Origin: Dehalococcoidia bacterium
GTDB taxonomy: Bacteria > Chloroflexota > Dehalococcoidia > E44-bin15 > DAOWNJ01
Direction: 5' to 3'
Length of the DNA: 7,583 nucleotides
Assembly: GCA_030642645.1 (NCBI GenBank)
Contig: DAOWNJ010000045.1
Coordinates: forward strand, 1 to 7,583
The translations under genes and the position numbers were made by a program. Under the pieces are notes generated by a model. It worked only from the letters and a program-made list of their open reading frames with translations. It had not been told where the DNA came from and made no database searches. Each line of letters opens with the position of its first letter. The stretch's first letter is position 1. Positions 1 through 5,998 of the stretch are shown piece by piece.

Positions 1-504
1 TCCAATCAGCCGGGGATGGCCAAGGGGCACCTCTCCTGGGAGACCTTCAATCAGATTAAAGACAAAATGAGAAATGACCTTGCCGGGGTGGGGGCCTTCC
101 TTGATGCAGAGTATTATTGCTTCCACCACCCGGAAGCGAAGATAGAAGAGCTTAAAAGAAGCTGCGGGTGCAGAAAGCCTGAGCCCGGTATGCTCCTTAG
201 GGCAGCGAGGGATAAGGGTATCAGCCTTCCTTCCTCCTGGATGATAGGAGACGGGCTGGTCGATATAAAGGCGGGTAATAGTGCCGGGTGCAGGACCGTC
301 CTTCTTGGCAGGATGAAATGCGAGCTCTGCCCCCTCATAAATGAGGATGGTGCTAGGCCTACCATCATCGCTCCCAACCTTCTAGAGGCAGCTCAAGTCA
401 TACTAAACTTGGAGGAGAAACATGGAGATATTTATCGACTCAGCGAGCATCCCGGAGATCGAGAAGTGGCTCAATATGGGCTTGGCGGATGGCGTAACCA
501 CTAA
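1..504 (+). CDS. GmhB-like HAD-IIIA heptose-bisphosphate phosphatase, 5'-truncated
   Basis: This is the C-terminal part of a HAD-superfamily phosphatase resembling D-glycero-D-manno-heptose 1,7-bisphosphate 7-phosphatase (GmhB), which acts in cytoplasmic ADP- or GDP-heptose synthesis. The frame is open to the first base and begins SNQPGMAKG, matching the family motif II region (usually TNQSG), so the ATG at position 16 is internal and the nucleophile motif DxD lies off the window. Counting from that Met, a zinc loop C35-x-H37 ... C50-x-C52 has the same spacing as the four ligands of E. coli GmhB (C92, H94, C107, C109). It is followed by motif III Lys54 (CRKPEPGM) and motif IV GDGLVD (D79, D83). 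The family-like sequence seems to end around base 420. The last ~28 residues are read from DNA that also encodes the next gene's start, so they may be a run-on tail. HisB-type histidinol phosphatase is a relative, but the neighbours favour heptose metabolism. Confidence 0.85.
   Translation, partial: SNQPGMAKGHLSWETFNQIKDKMRNDLAGVGAFLDAEYYCFHHPEAKIEELKRSCGCRKPEPGMLLRAARDKGISLPSSWMIGDGLVDIKAGNSAGCRTVLLGRMKCELCPLINEDGARPTIIAPNLLEAAQVILNLEEKHGDIYRLSEHPGDREVAQYGLGGWRNH
411..417 (+). promoter_or_regulatory. Ribosome binding site of the transaldolase gene
   Basis: GGAGGAG lies 4 nt before ATG 422 (the GGAGG core is 6 nt away), inside the coding region of the phosphatase. This strong site fixes the transaldolase start and so confirms the long overlap. 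Confidence 0.7.
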
Positions 505-1108
505 CCCCTCCATCATGCTGGGGGATGGCATCTATGATATAGAGGAAGGCGCCAGGGATATAGCCTGCCTCATCTATCCCCGTCCTCTGAGTGTTGAGGT
601 AACCACTAATGACCTTAATGAGATGCTTGATCAGGCTCGGGAGTTCGCCTCCTGGGCCTCTAACATCGTAATCAAGGTCCCGCAGGAGACACAGGATGGC
701 GTCCCTTGTTACGGCGTGGTCAGAAGGCTGGAGGAGGGTGGCATAAGGGTGAACTCTACTGTGGCCATGTCCCTGGGCCAGGTAATCCTGGCAGCAAAGG
801 CGGGGGCAACCTACATAAGCATCTTCGCCGGAAGGGTGGGTGATGAGGGGGGAAATACCCGTGAGGTGATAAAAAACGCCGTCTGGTGGCTTGAGCGCTG
901 GAGATACAATAGCAAGATCATCGTGGGAAGCATAAGGTCGGTGGCAGATGTCCTGGATGCGGCGCTGGCTGGCGCCCACATCATCACCATACCGCCCCAG
1001 TTCATTGCCAAAATGGCAGACCACAGATACTCGCGGGCCACCGTCGGGCAATTCATAGGTGATGCCAGGAAAGCCCTGGAGATGATGGAGGGAGCGAGGA
1101 GAAGCTAG
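422..1108 (+). CDS. Transaldolase, small TalC/FSA-type subfamily
   Basis: This is a 228-residue class I aldolase of the small transaldolase/fructose-6-phosphate aldolase family, which transfers dihydroxyacetone units between sugar phosphates in the cytoplasm. Visible landmarks are Asp6, the DGVTTNPS block (23-30), the Schiff-base Lys85 in NIVIKVP, Asn111/Thr113 in VNST, phosphate-binding Arg138 in FAGR, and Ser170 in GSIR. Two positions separating true transaldolases from FSA read the transaldolase way: Glu59 (Gln59 in E. coli FSA, Glu96 in TalB) and Phe135 (Tyr131 in FSA, Phe178 in TalB). Sedoheptulose 7-phosphate chemistry is therefore more likely than free dihydroxyacetone aldol chemistry (inference). 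The ATG follows a GGAGG site by 7 nt, and the N-terminus fits the family start exactly, so the 83-nt overlap with the phosphatase gene appears real. Its position beside a heptose phosphatase suggests it supplies the heptose precursor. Confidence 0.9.
   Translation: MEIFIDSASIPEIEKWLNMGLADGVTTNPSIMLGDGIYDIEEGARDIACLIYPRPLSVEVTTNDLNEMLDQAREFASWASNIVIKVPQETQDGVPCYGVVRRLEEGGIRVNSTVAMSLGQVILAAKAGATYISIFAGRVGDEGGNTREVIKNAVWWLERWRYNSKIIVGSIRSVADVLDAALAGAHIITIPPQFIAKMADHRYSRATVGQFIGDARKALEMMEGARRS
1096..1101 (+). promoter_or_regulatory. Ribosome binding site for the TTG-started glycosyltransferase
   Basis: GAGGAG within the last codons of the transaldolase gene stands 8 nt before TTG 1110. It supports a TTG start directly after the transaldolase stop and therefore translational coupling. 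Confidence 0.6.
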
Positions 1109-1109
1109 T

Positions 1110-1850
1110 TTGGAATACTCTCCAGGGGGCGGTATAGCCGAAGAAATCGATAATACTGAGTCCAAGCCAGGCGAAATCACAAGGCCCAGGATAACCGCCC
1201 TCATCTGCGCCCTCAATGAGGAGGAGAACCTTCAACATGTCTTACCCAGAATCCCTGATTGGGTGGACGAGGTCATCCTGGTAGATGGGCACTCCAGCGA
1301 TAACACGGTAGAGGTGGCTAAAAAGCTCCGCCCGGATATTCGTATTCTGTGTCAGAGGGACAAAGGTAAGGGCAATGCCTTAAGATACGGCTTTCAGGAG
1401 GCCAGGGGGGACATCATTGTAACCCTGGATGCCGATGGCCAGACTGACCCTGAGGACATACCGCGTTTTATCGAACCCCTCCTCAACGGCTATGATTTTG
1501 CCAAGGGCTCCCGCCTTGTTCATGGGAGACCGCCAAGAATGCCCTTTCACCGCTGGATTGGGAATAGGGTTCTCGCCATTTCCTCCAATCTCCTCCACGG
1601 CACCAGGTATACCGATATATGCTCTGGCTATAACGCCTTCTGGAAGAGCGCCCTGGGGAGGGTCAAGCTCTCAAGCGAAGGCTTCGAGATGGAGCAGGAG
1701 ATGCTGGTCAAGGCCAAGAAGGCAGGCTTGAGAGTGGCAGAAGTGGAATATTGCGATTTGGGTCGTATAAGCGGTGAAAGTAAAATCTCCGATATCAAGC
1801 AGGGCTTGATCGATTGGTTAGTGATCATCAAGGAGCGCTTCCGTGGCTGA
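1110..1850 (+). CDS. Family 2 glycosyltransferase, dolichyl/polyprenyl-phosphate sugar synthase type
   Basis: This 246-residue GT-A glycosyltransferase resembles dolichol-phosphate mannose/glucose synthases, which move a sugar from a nucleotide donor to a polyprenyl phosphate at the cytoplasmic membrane face. After about 25 non-conserved residues come the core strand ITALICALNEEENL, VDGHSSDNT (59-66; usually DDGSxDxT), the metal-binding DAD (107-109) in LDADGQTDPEDI, KGSR (132-135), and the acceptor-side blocks TDICSGYNAF and GFEMEQEML. There is no C-terminal membrane segment, so it is probably peripheral. The start is TTG, one base after the transaldolase stop, with GAGGAG 8 nt upstream. I found no ATG in frame before the conserved core. 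Sugar and acceptor cannot be read from sequence. A nucleotide-activated heptose or hexose is possible from context. Confidence 0.88.
   Translation: MEYSPGGGIAEEIDNTESKPGEITRPRITALICALNEEENLQHVLPRIPDWVDEVILVDGHSSDNTVEVAKKLRPDIRILCQRDKGKGNALRYGFQEARGDIIVTLDADGQTDPEDIPRFIEPLLNGYDFAKGSRLVHGRPPRMPFHRWIGNRVLAISSNLLHGTRYTDICSGYNAFWKSALGRVKLSSEGFEMEQEMLVKAKKAGLRVAEVEYCDLGRISGESKISDIKQGLIDWLVIIKERFRG
1830..1835 (+). promoter_or_regulatory. Ribosome binding site for the GTG-started glycosyltransferase
   Basis: AAGGAG near the 3' end of the first glycosyltransferase gene is 7 nt before GTG 1843. It supports that start and the 8-nt gene overlap. Confidence 0.6.
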
Positions 1851-2856
1851 GCAACCACTGCTCTCTGTTGTTATTACCTCTTATACCCTCGACAGGCTAA
1901 AGGATATTCTTGAGCTTCTGGACAGCATAAAGGCTCAGACCTACCGCAATATGGACACCATATTTATCGCTGAGCGGTCGCGGGAGCTATATGAGAGGGT
2001 AAAGGCCTATGCAGAAGAAAAGGCCATCCCCAATATGAAGGTAGTCTTTAATGATGGCGAGCCAGGGCTATCGGCAGCAAGAAACCTGGGCATCGAGCAT
2101 GCAAGCGGCGATATTATCGCCTTTATAGACGACGATGCCCTGCCCTTCCCCGACTGGGCGGAGGAGATGGTTGAGACCTATAAGGACGGATCTGTTATAG
2201 GCGTCACTGGCGCTATCTTGCCCCTGTGGAAGGACGAGCCAATGGATTGGTTCCCCAGCGAATTTGATTGGATACTTAGCTGTTCTAATTTCTCAGCTAT
2301 TACTGAGAGGAGAGAGGTGAGGAATGTCTGGGGAACAAATATGTCATTCAGAAGAGAAGCCTTCGATTCGGGTGGCCTATTCTTAACCCACCTGGGAGCT
2401 AAAGGAGGGGGTGAAAGTGGAAAACACGAGCTAGTTGGTGATGAAACCGAACTTTCGATAAGGGTAAGAAGGATGACGGGAAAAGGCATAATTTATGACC
2501 CACATATTATAGTCCAGCATAAAGTCTATAAATATAGGGTCACCTCAGTGTTTATTGCTAGAAGAGCTTATTGGGAAGGCTACACTAAGGCAATGTTCAA
2601 TAGGAGCTATCGCAGCAATAGCGGTGAGAGACTGCTAAGTGTCGAGACCTCGCTCTTGAGGCGCATCCTCACCAGGCTTCTACCCAGCATATTGATAGGC
2701 TTCTTCAGAAATCCCATTATTGCCTGGCATAGACTCTGGGTCACTGTCACCGCTCTATCCTTTGTTGCGGTGGGGTACCTGTCCTATTCCATCTCTTCAC
2801 CCTTTAATCGCCAGAAGGCTCGAATAGGTGATCACTCTACAGGAGGGAATAAATGA
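1843..2856 (+). CDS. Family 2 glycosyltransferase, AglG-like, membrane-anchored
   Basis: This is a 337-residue GT-A glycosyltransferase. The N-terminal domain has LSVVITSYTLDRL, GLSAARNLGIEHASGD and the metal-binding DDD triplet (96-98, IAFIDDDALP). The middle has NVWGTNMSFRREAF (161-174) and the acidic GDETEL (199-204). The C-terminal part has YDPHIIVQHKVYKYR, ARRAYWEGYTK and a hydrophobic stretch at about 296-317 that could be a membrane helix. This order closely resembles, from memory, haloarchaeal AglG-type glucosyl-dolichyl-phosphate glucuronosyltransferases of the N-glycosylation pathway. The acceptor is therefore likely a polyprenyl-linked sugar, but donor specificity is inference only. 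The start is GTG, overlapping the previous gene by 8 nt, with AAGGAG 7 nt upstream. The stop overlaps the next gene's ATG as ATGA, implying translational coupling to both neighbours. Confidence 0.87.
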   Translation: MAEQPLLSVVITSYTLDRLKDILELLDSIKAQTYRNMDTIFIAERSRELYERVKAYAEEKAIPNMKVVFNDGEPGLSAARNLGIEHASGDIIAFIDDDALPFPDWAEEMVETYKDGSVIGVTGAILPLWKDEPMDWFPSEFDWILSCSNFSAITERREVRNVWGTNMSFRREAFDSGGLFLTHLGAKGGGESGKHELVGDETELSIRVRRMTGKGIIYDPHIIVQHKVYKYRVTSVFIARRAYWEGYTKAMFNRSYRSNSGERLLSVETSLLRRILTRLLPSILIGFFRNPIIAWHRLWVTVTALSFVAVGYLSYSISSPFNRQKARIGDHSTGGNK

Positions 2857-3815
2857 CCAGATATTTCATCACCGGCGGTGCAGGCTTCATCGGCAGCCAC
2901 CTGGTAGATAGGCTAATGGGAGAGGCTAACCAGGTCACGGTGTATGATAACCTCGTTTCAGGCAAGAAGGAGAATATAGAGCACCATTTGGGTGAGGCAG
3001 GCTTCCAGTTCACCCAAGCCGACCTGTTGGACTTTGAGACCCTGAAGCAGTCGATGAAGGGCCACGATATTATCTGGCACCTGGGGGCAAACACTGATAT
3101 TCCTACAGGCAACAGGGTTACCGACCTCGACCTCAATAATTGCACCGTTGCTACCAGGAATGTCCTTGAGGCCATGAAGCAGCTCGGAATAGGTAAACTC
3201 CTCTTCTCCTCAAGCGCTTGTGTCTATGGGGATGCCCCGCCAATACCACTTGCTGAGACTTATGGGCCCCTACTACCTATTAATCTCTATGGTGCTGGAA
3301 AGTTAGCCTGTGAAGGGATTATCAGCTCCTATTGCCACCTTTTCGGTATACATGCCTGGATATTCCGCTTCAGCAATGTGGTAGGAGCTCGTATGGGGCA
3401 CGGGGTCATCTACGACTTTATCCAGAAGCTTGTGAAAAACCCTCAGGAGCTCGAGATCCTGGGTGATGGCAATCAGGAGAAGCCGTTCTTTCTGGTTGAG
3501 GACTGCATCGATGGAATGCTCTGCGCCTTTCAGAGGTCAAATAGTCAGTACGACATCTATAACCTGGGATGCGAGTCCTTCACCAATGTTACCAGCATTG
3601 CCGAGATAGTGAGTGAGGGGATGGGCCTGGAGAATGTCAGATTCAAGTATACCGGCAGCAGGAGGGGCTGGCCTGGAGATACCCCTGTGGTTCATTTTGA
3701 TGTGACCAAGATGAAGGGGCTGGGGTGGGAGGCAAGACACACCTCAGATGAAGCGGTGCGCATGGCAGCAAGACGTCTTATAGAGAGTCAGAGGGTGAAG
3801 GGGCAGGCAACATGA
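2853..3815 (+). CDS. GalE-like NAD-dependent nucleotide-sugar epimerase/dehydratase
   Basis: This is a 320-residue extended short-chain dehydrogenase acting on nucleotide sugars in the cytoplasm. The NAD-binding motif GGAGFIGSH is at 8-16, an Asp follows strand 2 (VYDNL, Asp32), and the catalytic set is Ser121 (SSSACVYGD), Tyr146 and Lys150 (YGAGK). The Ser-Tyr-Lys spacing is identical to E. coli GalE (S124, Y149, K153). RFSNVVGAR and the LGDGNQEKPFFLVEDC region are the usual substrate-side motifs. Length fits UDP-glucose 4-epimerases and close relatives (4-epimerases of GlcNAc, glucuronate or related sugars), and sequence alone does not choose among them. The ATG has an AGGAGGG site 5 nt upstream and overlaps the preceding stop by 4 nt. 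The gene's own stop overlaps the dehydrogenase start the same way, so the two are probably co-translated and may act on the same sugar. Confidence 0.87.
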   Translation: MTRYFITGGAGFIGSHLVDRLMGEANQVTVYDNLVSGKKENIEHHLGEAGFQFTQADLLDFETLKQSMKGHDIIWHLGANTDIPTGNRVTDLDLNNCTVATRNVLEAMKQLGIGKLLFSSSACVYGDAPPIPLAETYGPLLPINLYGAGKLACEGIISSYCHLFGIHAWIFRFSNVVGARMGHGVIYDFIQKLVKNPQELEILGDGNQEKPFFLVEDCIDGMLCAFQRSNSQYDIYNLGCESFTNVTSIAEIVSEGMGLENVRFKYTGSRRGWPGDTPVVHFDVTKMKGLGWEARHTSDEAVRMAARRLIESQRVKGQAT

Positions 3816-5122
3816 TAGGAGAAAAGGTCTGTGTAATAGGCATCTGGCATCTGGGCTCCGTTTTTTCGGCGTGTCTTGCCAGTCTGGGCTACCGTGTAGT
3901 GGGCGTTGATAGGGATTCAACAAGGGTGGAGGCTCTGAACTGTGGCGTCCCGCCTTTATTTGAGCCGGGCCTGGCGGAACTGATCAGCGACAACATCAAA
4001 TCGAAAAGGTTGAGCTATACCAGCGATTTGAGCTCTGCCCTGAAGGAAACGAGGTATGTTCTCATAACCTTCGATACGCCGGTAAATGATAGGGATGAGG
4101 TGGACCTATCGGAGATCATTGATACCTGTGAGGAAACCTCCCACTACCTTGAGAATGATTCAGTGATCATAGTGAGCAGTCAGGTTCCCGTTGGCACCTG
4201 CGGGCTAATAAGGTCGCTAATCCGAAAGAGCAACCAAACCCTCGATTTTGATATTGCCTATAGCCCGGAGAATTTGAGGCTTGGGAGGGCGATAGAGTGC
4301 TTCCAAAACCCGGATAGGATTGTGATCGGTGCTGATAATAACTCCACTCTGGATAGGGTAGAGGCCCTTTTCAGTGCAATCGATGTCCCCAAGCTCAGGA
4401 TGAGCCTGAAGACAGCCGAGATGACAAAACATGCGCTCAACGCATTTCTGGCCACATCCATAAGCTTTGCAAACGAGATAGCCAACCTCTGCGATGGGGT
4501 AGGTGCAGATGCCCTGAAGGTGGCCACAGCCCTTCGCATGGATGGAAGGATAGGGCAGAAGGCATTCCTCGAGCCTGGCCTGGGGTTTGCTGGCGGTACA
4601 TTGGCCAGAGATTTGAGGGCCCTCCAGAACCTGGGAACCATGTCTGTGTGCGAAACGCCGTTGATCAATGGAGTTCTGAGGGTAAATGAGCAGCAGAACG
4701 GGGTGGTGATAAAGAAGCTGGAGAAGATATATGGCTCAATCAAGGATTTGATGGTTGGTGTCCTGGGATTGACCTATAAGCCAGATACAAGCACCCTGCG
4801 CCGCTCTGCAGCTTTAGAGATTATAGAGAGCTTGACCAATAAGGGGGCCAAGGTTAAGGCTTATGACCCTAAAGCTTCGGTGGAGGAGGTCCAGCAGCAC
4901 AAAGAATTCAAATTCTGTGCTGACCCCTACGAGGTATCTTGGGCCAGCGATGCCTTGATTATTGCTACCGAATGGCCAGAATTCAAGGCATTGGATTTTG
5001 ACTTGATCATGTCAGCAATGAAAAGGCCGGTGATTATCGACGCCAAGAATATGCTGGACGGCGATGAGATGGTCGGGAGAGGTTTTCTATACTCCGGTAT
5101 AGGAAGGGGGCAGATACTATAA
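3812..5122 (+). CDS. Divergent UDP-glucose/GDP-mannose dehydrogenase family protein lacking the catalytic Cys
   Basis: This 436-residue protein has the three-domain layout of nucleotide-sugar 6-dehydrogenases: N-terminal Rossmann domain, central helical dimer domain (about 200-290) and C-terminal sugar-nucleotide domain (VGVLGLTYKPDTSTLRRS, then DALIIATEWPEF). Against the S. pyogenes UDP-glucose dehydrogenase residues, Glu153, Lys206, Asn210 and Asp267 are kept (for E141, K204, N208, D264). Thr118 is Gln124, Glu145 is Leu157, and the nucleophile Cys260 is Thr263 (GFAGGTLARD where GFGGSCFPKD is usual). The Rossmann motif reads GIWHLG (10-15), with Trp in place of the middle glycine. The gene is intact, and its ATG overlaps the epimerase stop by 4 nt with GAAGGGG 8 nt upstream. 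The fold assignment is firm. Without the thiol, oxidation through to a uronic acid is unlikely, so the reaction is unknown: perhaps a two-electron oxidation, a different substrate or a non-catalytic role. Confidence 0.88.
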   Translation: MIGEKVCVIGIWHLGSVFSACLASLGYRVVGVDRDSTRVEALNCGVPPLFEPGLAELISDNIKSKRLSYTSDLSSALKETRYVLITFDTPVNDRDEVDLSEIIDTCEETSHYLENDSVIIVSSQVPVGTCGLIRSLIRKSNQTLDFDIAYSPENLRLGRAIECFQNPDRIVIGADNNSTLDRVEALFSAIDVPKLRMSLKTAEMTKHALNAFLATSISFANEIANLCDGVGADALKVATALRMDGRIGQKAFLEPGLGFAGGTLARDLRALQNLGTMSVCETPLINGVLRVNEQQNGVVIKKLEKIYGSIKDLMVGVLGLTYKPDTSTLRRSAALEIIESLTNKGAKVKAYDPKASVEEVQQHKEFKFCADPYEVSWASDALIIATEWPEFKALDFDLIMSAMKRPVIIDAKNMLDGDEMVGRGFLYSGIGRGQIL

Positions 5123-5135
5123 GGGGTATTCGACA

Positions 5136-5984
5136 ATGATACTGAAGGACAAGGTAGCTATCATAACAGGGGGAAGTGGTGGAATAGGCAAGGGGATTGC
5201 ATCAGGTTTTGCCAGGGAGGGCTCGCACCTGGTCCTTTCAGCGAGGAACCCTTTAGATCTCGAAGTTGCCAAAAGAGAAGTGCAAGGCTATGGGTCAAGG
5301 GTCGAGATATTCCCTGCGGATGTTTCCAAAGAAAAGGGGGTAAAGGAACTGGTGGACTTCACCCTGGAGAGATTTGGCACCATTGATATTCTGGTAAACT
5401 GCGCTGGAATTTATGGTCCCATTGGGTTTGTCATAGATATCGATACCGATGGGTGGACAGAGGCCATAAATATAAACCTCTGCGGCACATTTATATGTAT
5501 CAAGGCTGTCCTGCCAACGATGATCAAGAACAGAAAGGGCAAGATCATAAACCTTTCCGGAGGAGGGGCTGCCTCTCCTCTCCCCAGGTTCAGCGCTTAT
5601 GGCATCTCTAAAGCGGCGGTGGTGAGGCTGACCGAGACCCTGGCCAAGGAGGTCGAAGGATATAACATTGATATCAATGCGATTGCACCCGGTGCGGTAA
5701 ATACGAGACTGTTGGATCAGGTGCTCAAGGCGGGTGAGGCTGCGGGTGAGGAATTTCTGGCTAAATCCATCAAACAAAAACAGGAAGGAGGCGTACCCCC
5801 GGAGAAAGTGGCCGAGCTGGCTATATTTCTTGCCTCGTCTGAATCCGACGGTTTGTCAGGCAGACTCATAAGTCTCCTGTGGGACAACTGGAGAGAAGTC
5901 CCTAAGCACCTGAATGAGATAATGTCCTCAGATGTCTACACATTGCGCAGAATTATTCCGAAAGAGCGGGGATACGACTGGTAA
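5136..5984 (+). CDS. Short-chain dehydrogenase/reductase with a C-terminal tail
   Basis: This is a 282-residue classical SDR: cofactor motif TGGSGGIG (11-18), NCAG (88-91, usually NNAG), active-site Tyr155 and Lys159 (YGISK), and APGAVNT after strand 6. It is a cytoplasmic NAD(P)-dependent oxidoreductase, probably acting on a sugar-derived hydroxyl or ketone given its neighbours. The catalytic Ser, normally 13 residues before Tyr, falls on Gly142, and the nearest Ser is 141 in NLSGGGAASPLP. Either the loop is one residue longer here or the Ser is missing. After the usual SDR end (SGRLISLLWD, about 241-250) there is a ~32-residue tail ending YTLRRIIPKERGYDW, which would lie near the active site. 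I suspect this tail marks a distinct SDR branch. The ATG is 13 nt after the previous stop, with AAGGGG upstream. The Gfo/Idh gene follows after 14 nt. Confidence 0.88.
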   Translation: MILKDKVAIITGGSGGIGKGIASGFAREGSHLVLSARNPLDLEVAKREVQGYGSRVEIFPADVSKEKGVKELVDFTLERFGTIDILVNCAGIYGPIGFVIDIDTDGWTEAININLCGTFICIKAVLPTMIKNRKGKIINLSGGGAASPLPRFSAYGISKAAVVRLTETLAKEVEGYNIDINAIAPGAVNTRLLDQVLKAGEAAGEEFLAKSIKQKQEGGVPPEKVAELAIFLASSESDGLSGRLISLLWDNWREVPKHLNEIMSSDVYTLRRIIPKERGYDW

Positions 5985-5998
5985 ACTCGGAGGAGATA

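Noticed and set aside
16..504. Taking ATG 16 as the true start of the phosphatase gene.
   Set aside because: The five codons before it (SNQPG) match the conserved motif II region and the nucleophile motif is absent, so the gene begins upstream of the window.
440..1216. A 258-codon open frame on the minus strand opposite the transaldolase.
   Set aside because: It lies wholly antisense to clear coding sequence, has no recognisable domain and is low in family-like motifs. It is a shadow of GC-rich codons.
3812..5122. Naming the dehydrogenase homologue ugd, aglM or similar.
   Set aside because: The catalytic Cys and two other active-site residues are replaced, so a UDP-glucose 6-dehydrogenase name would overstate what the sequence supports.
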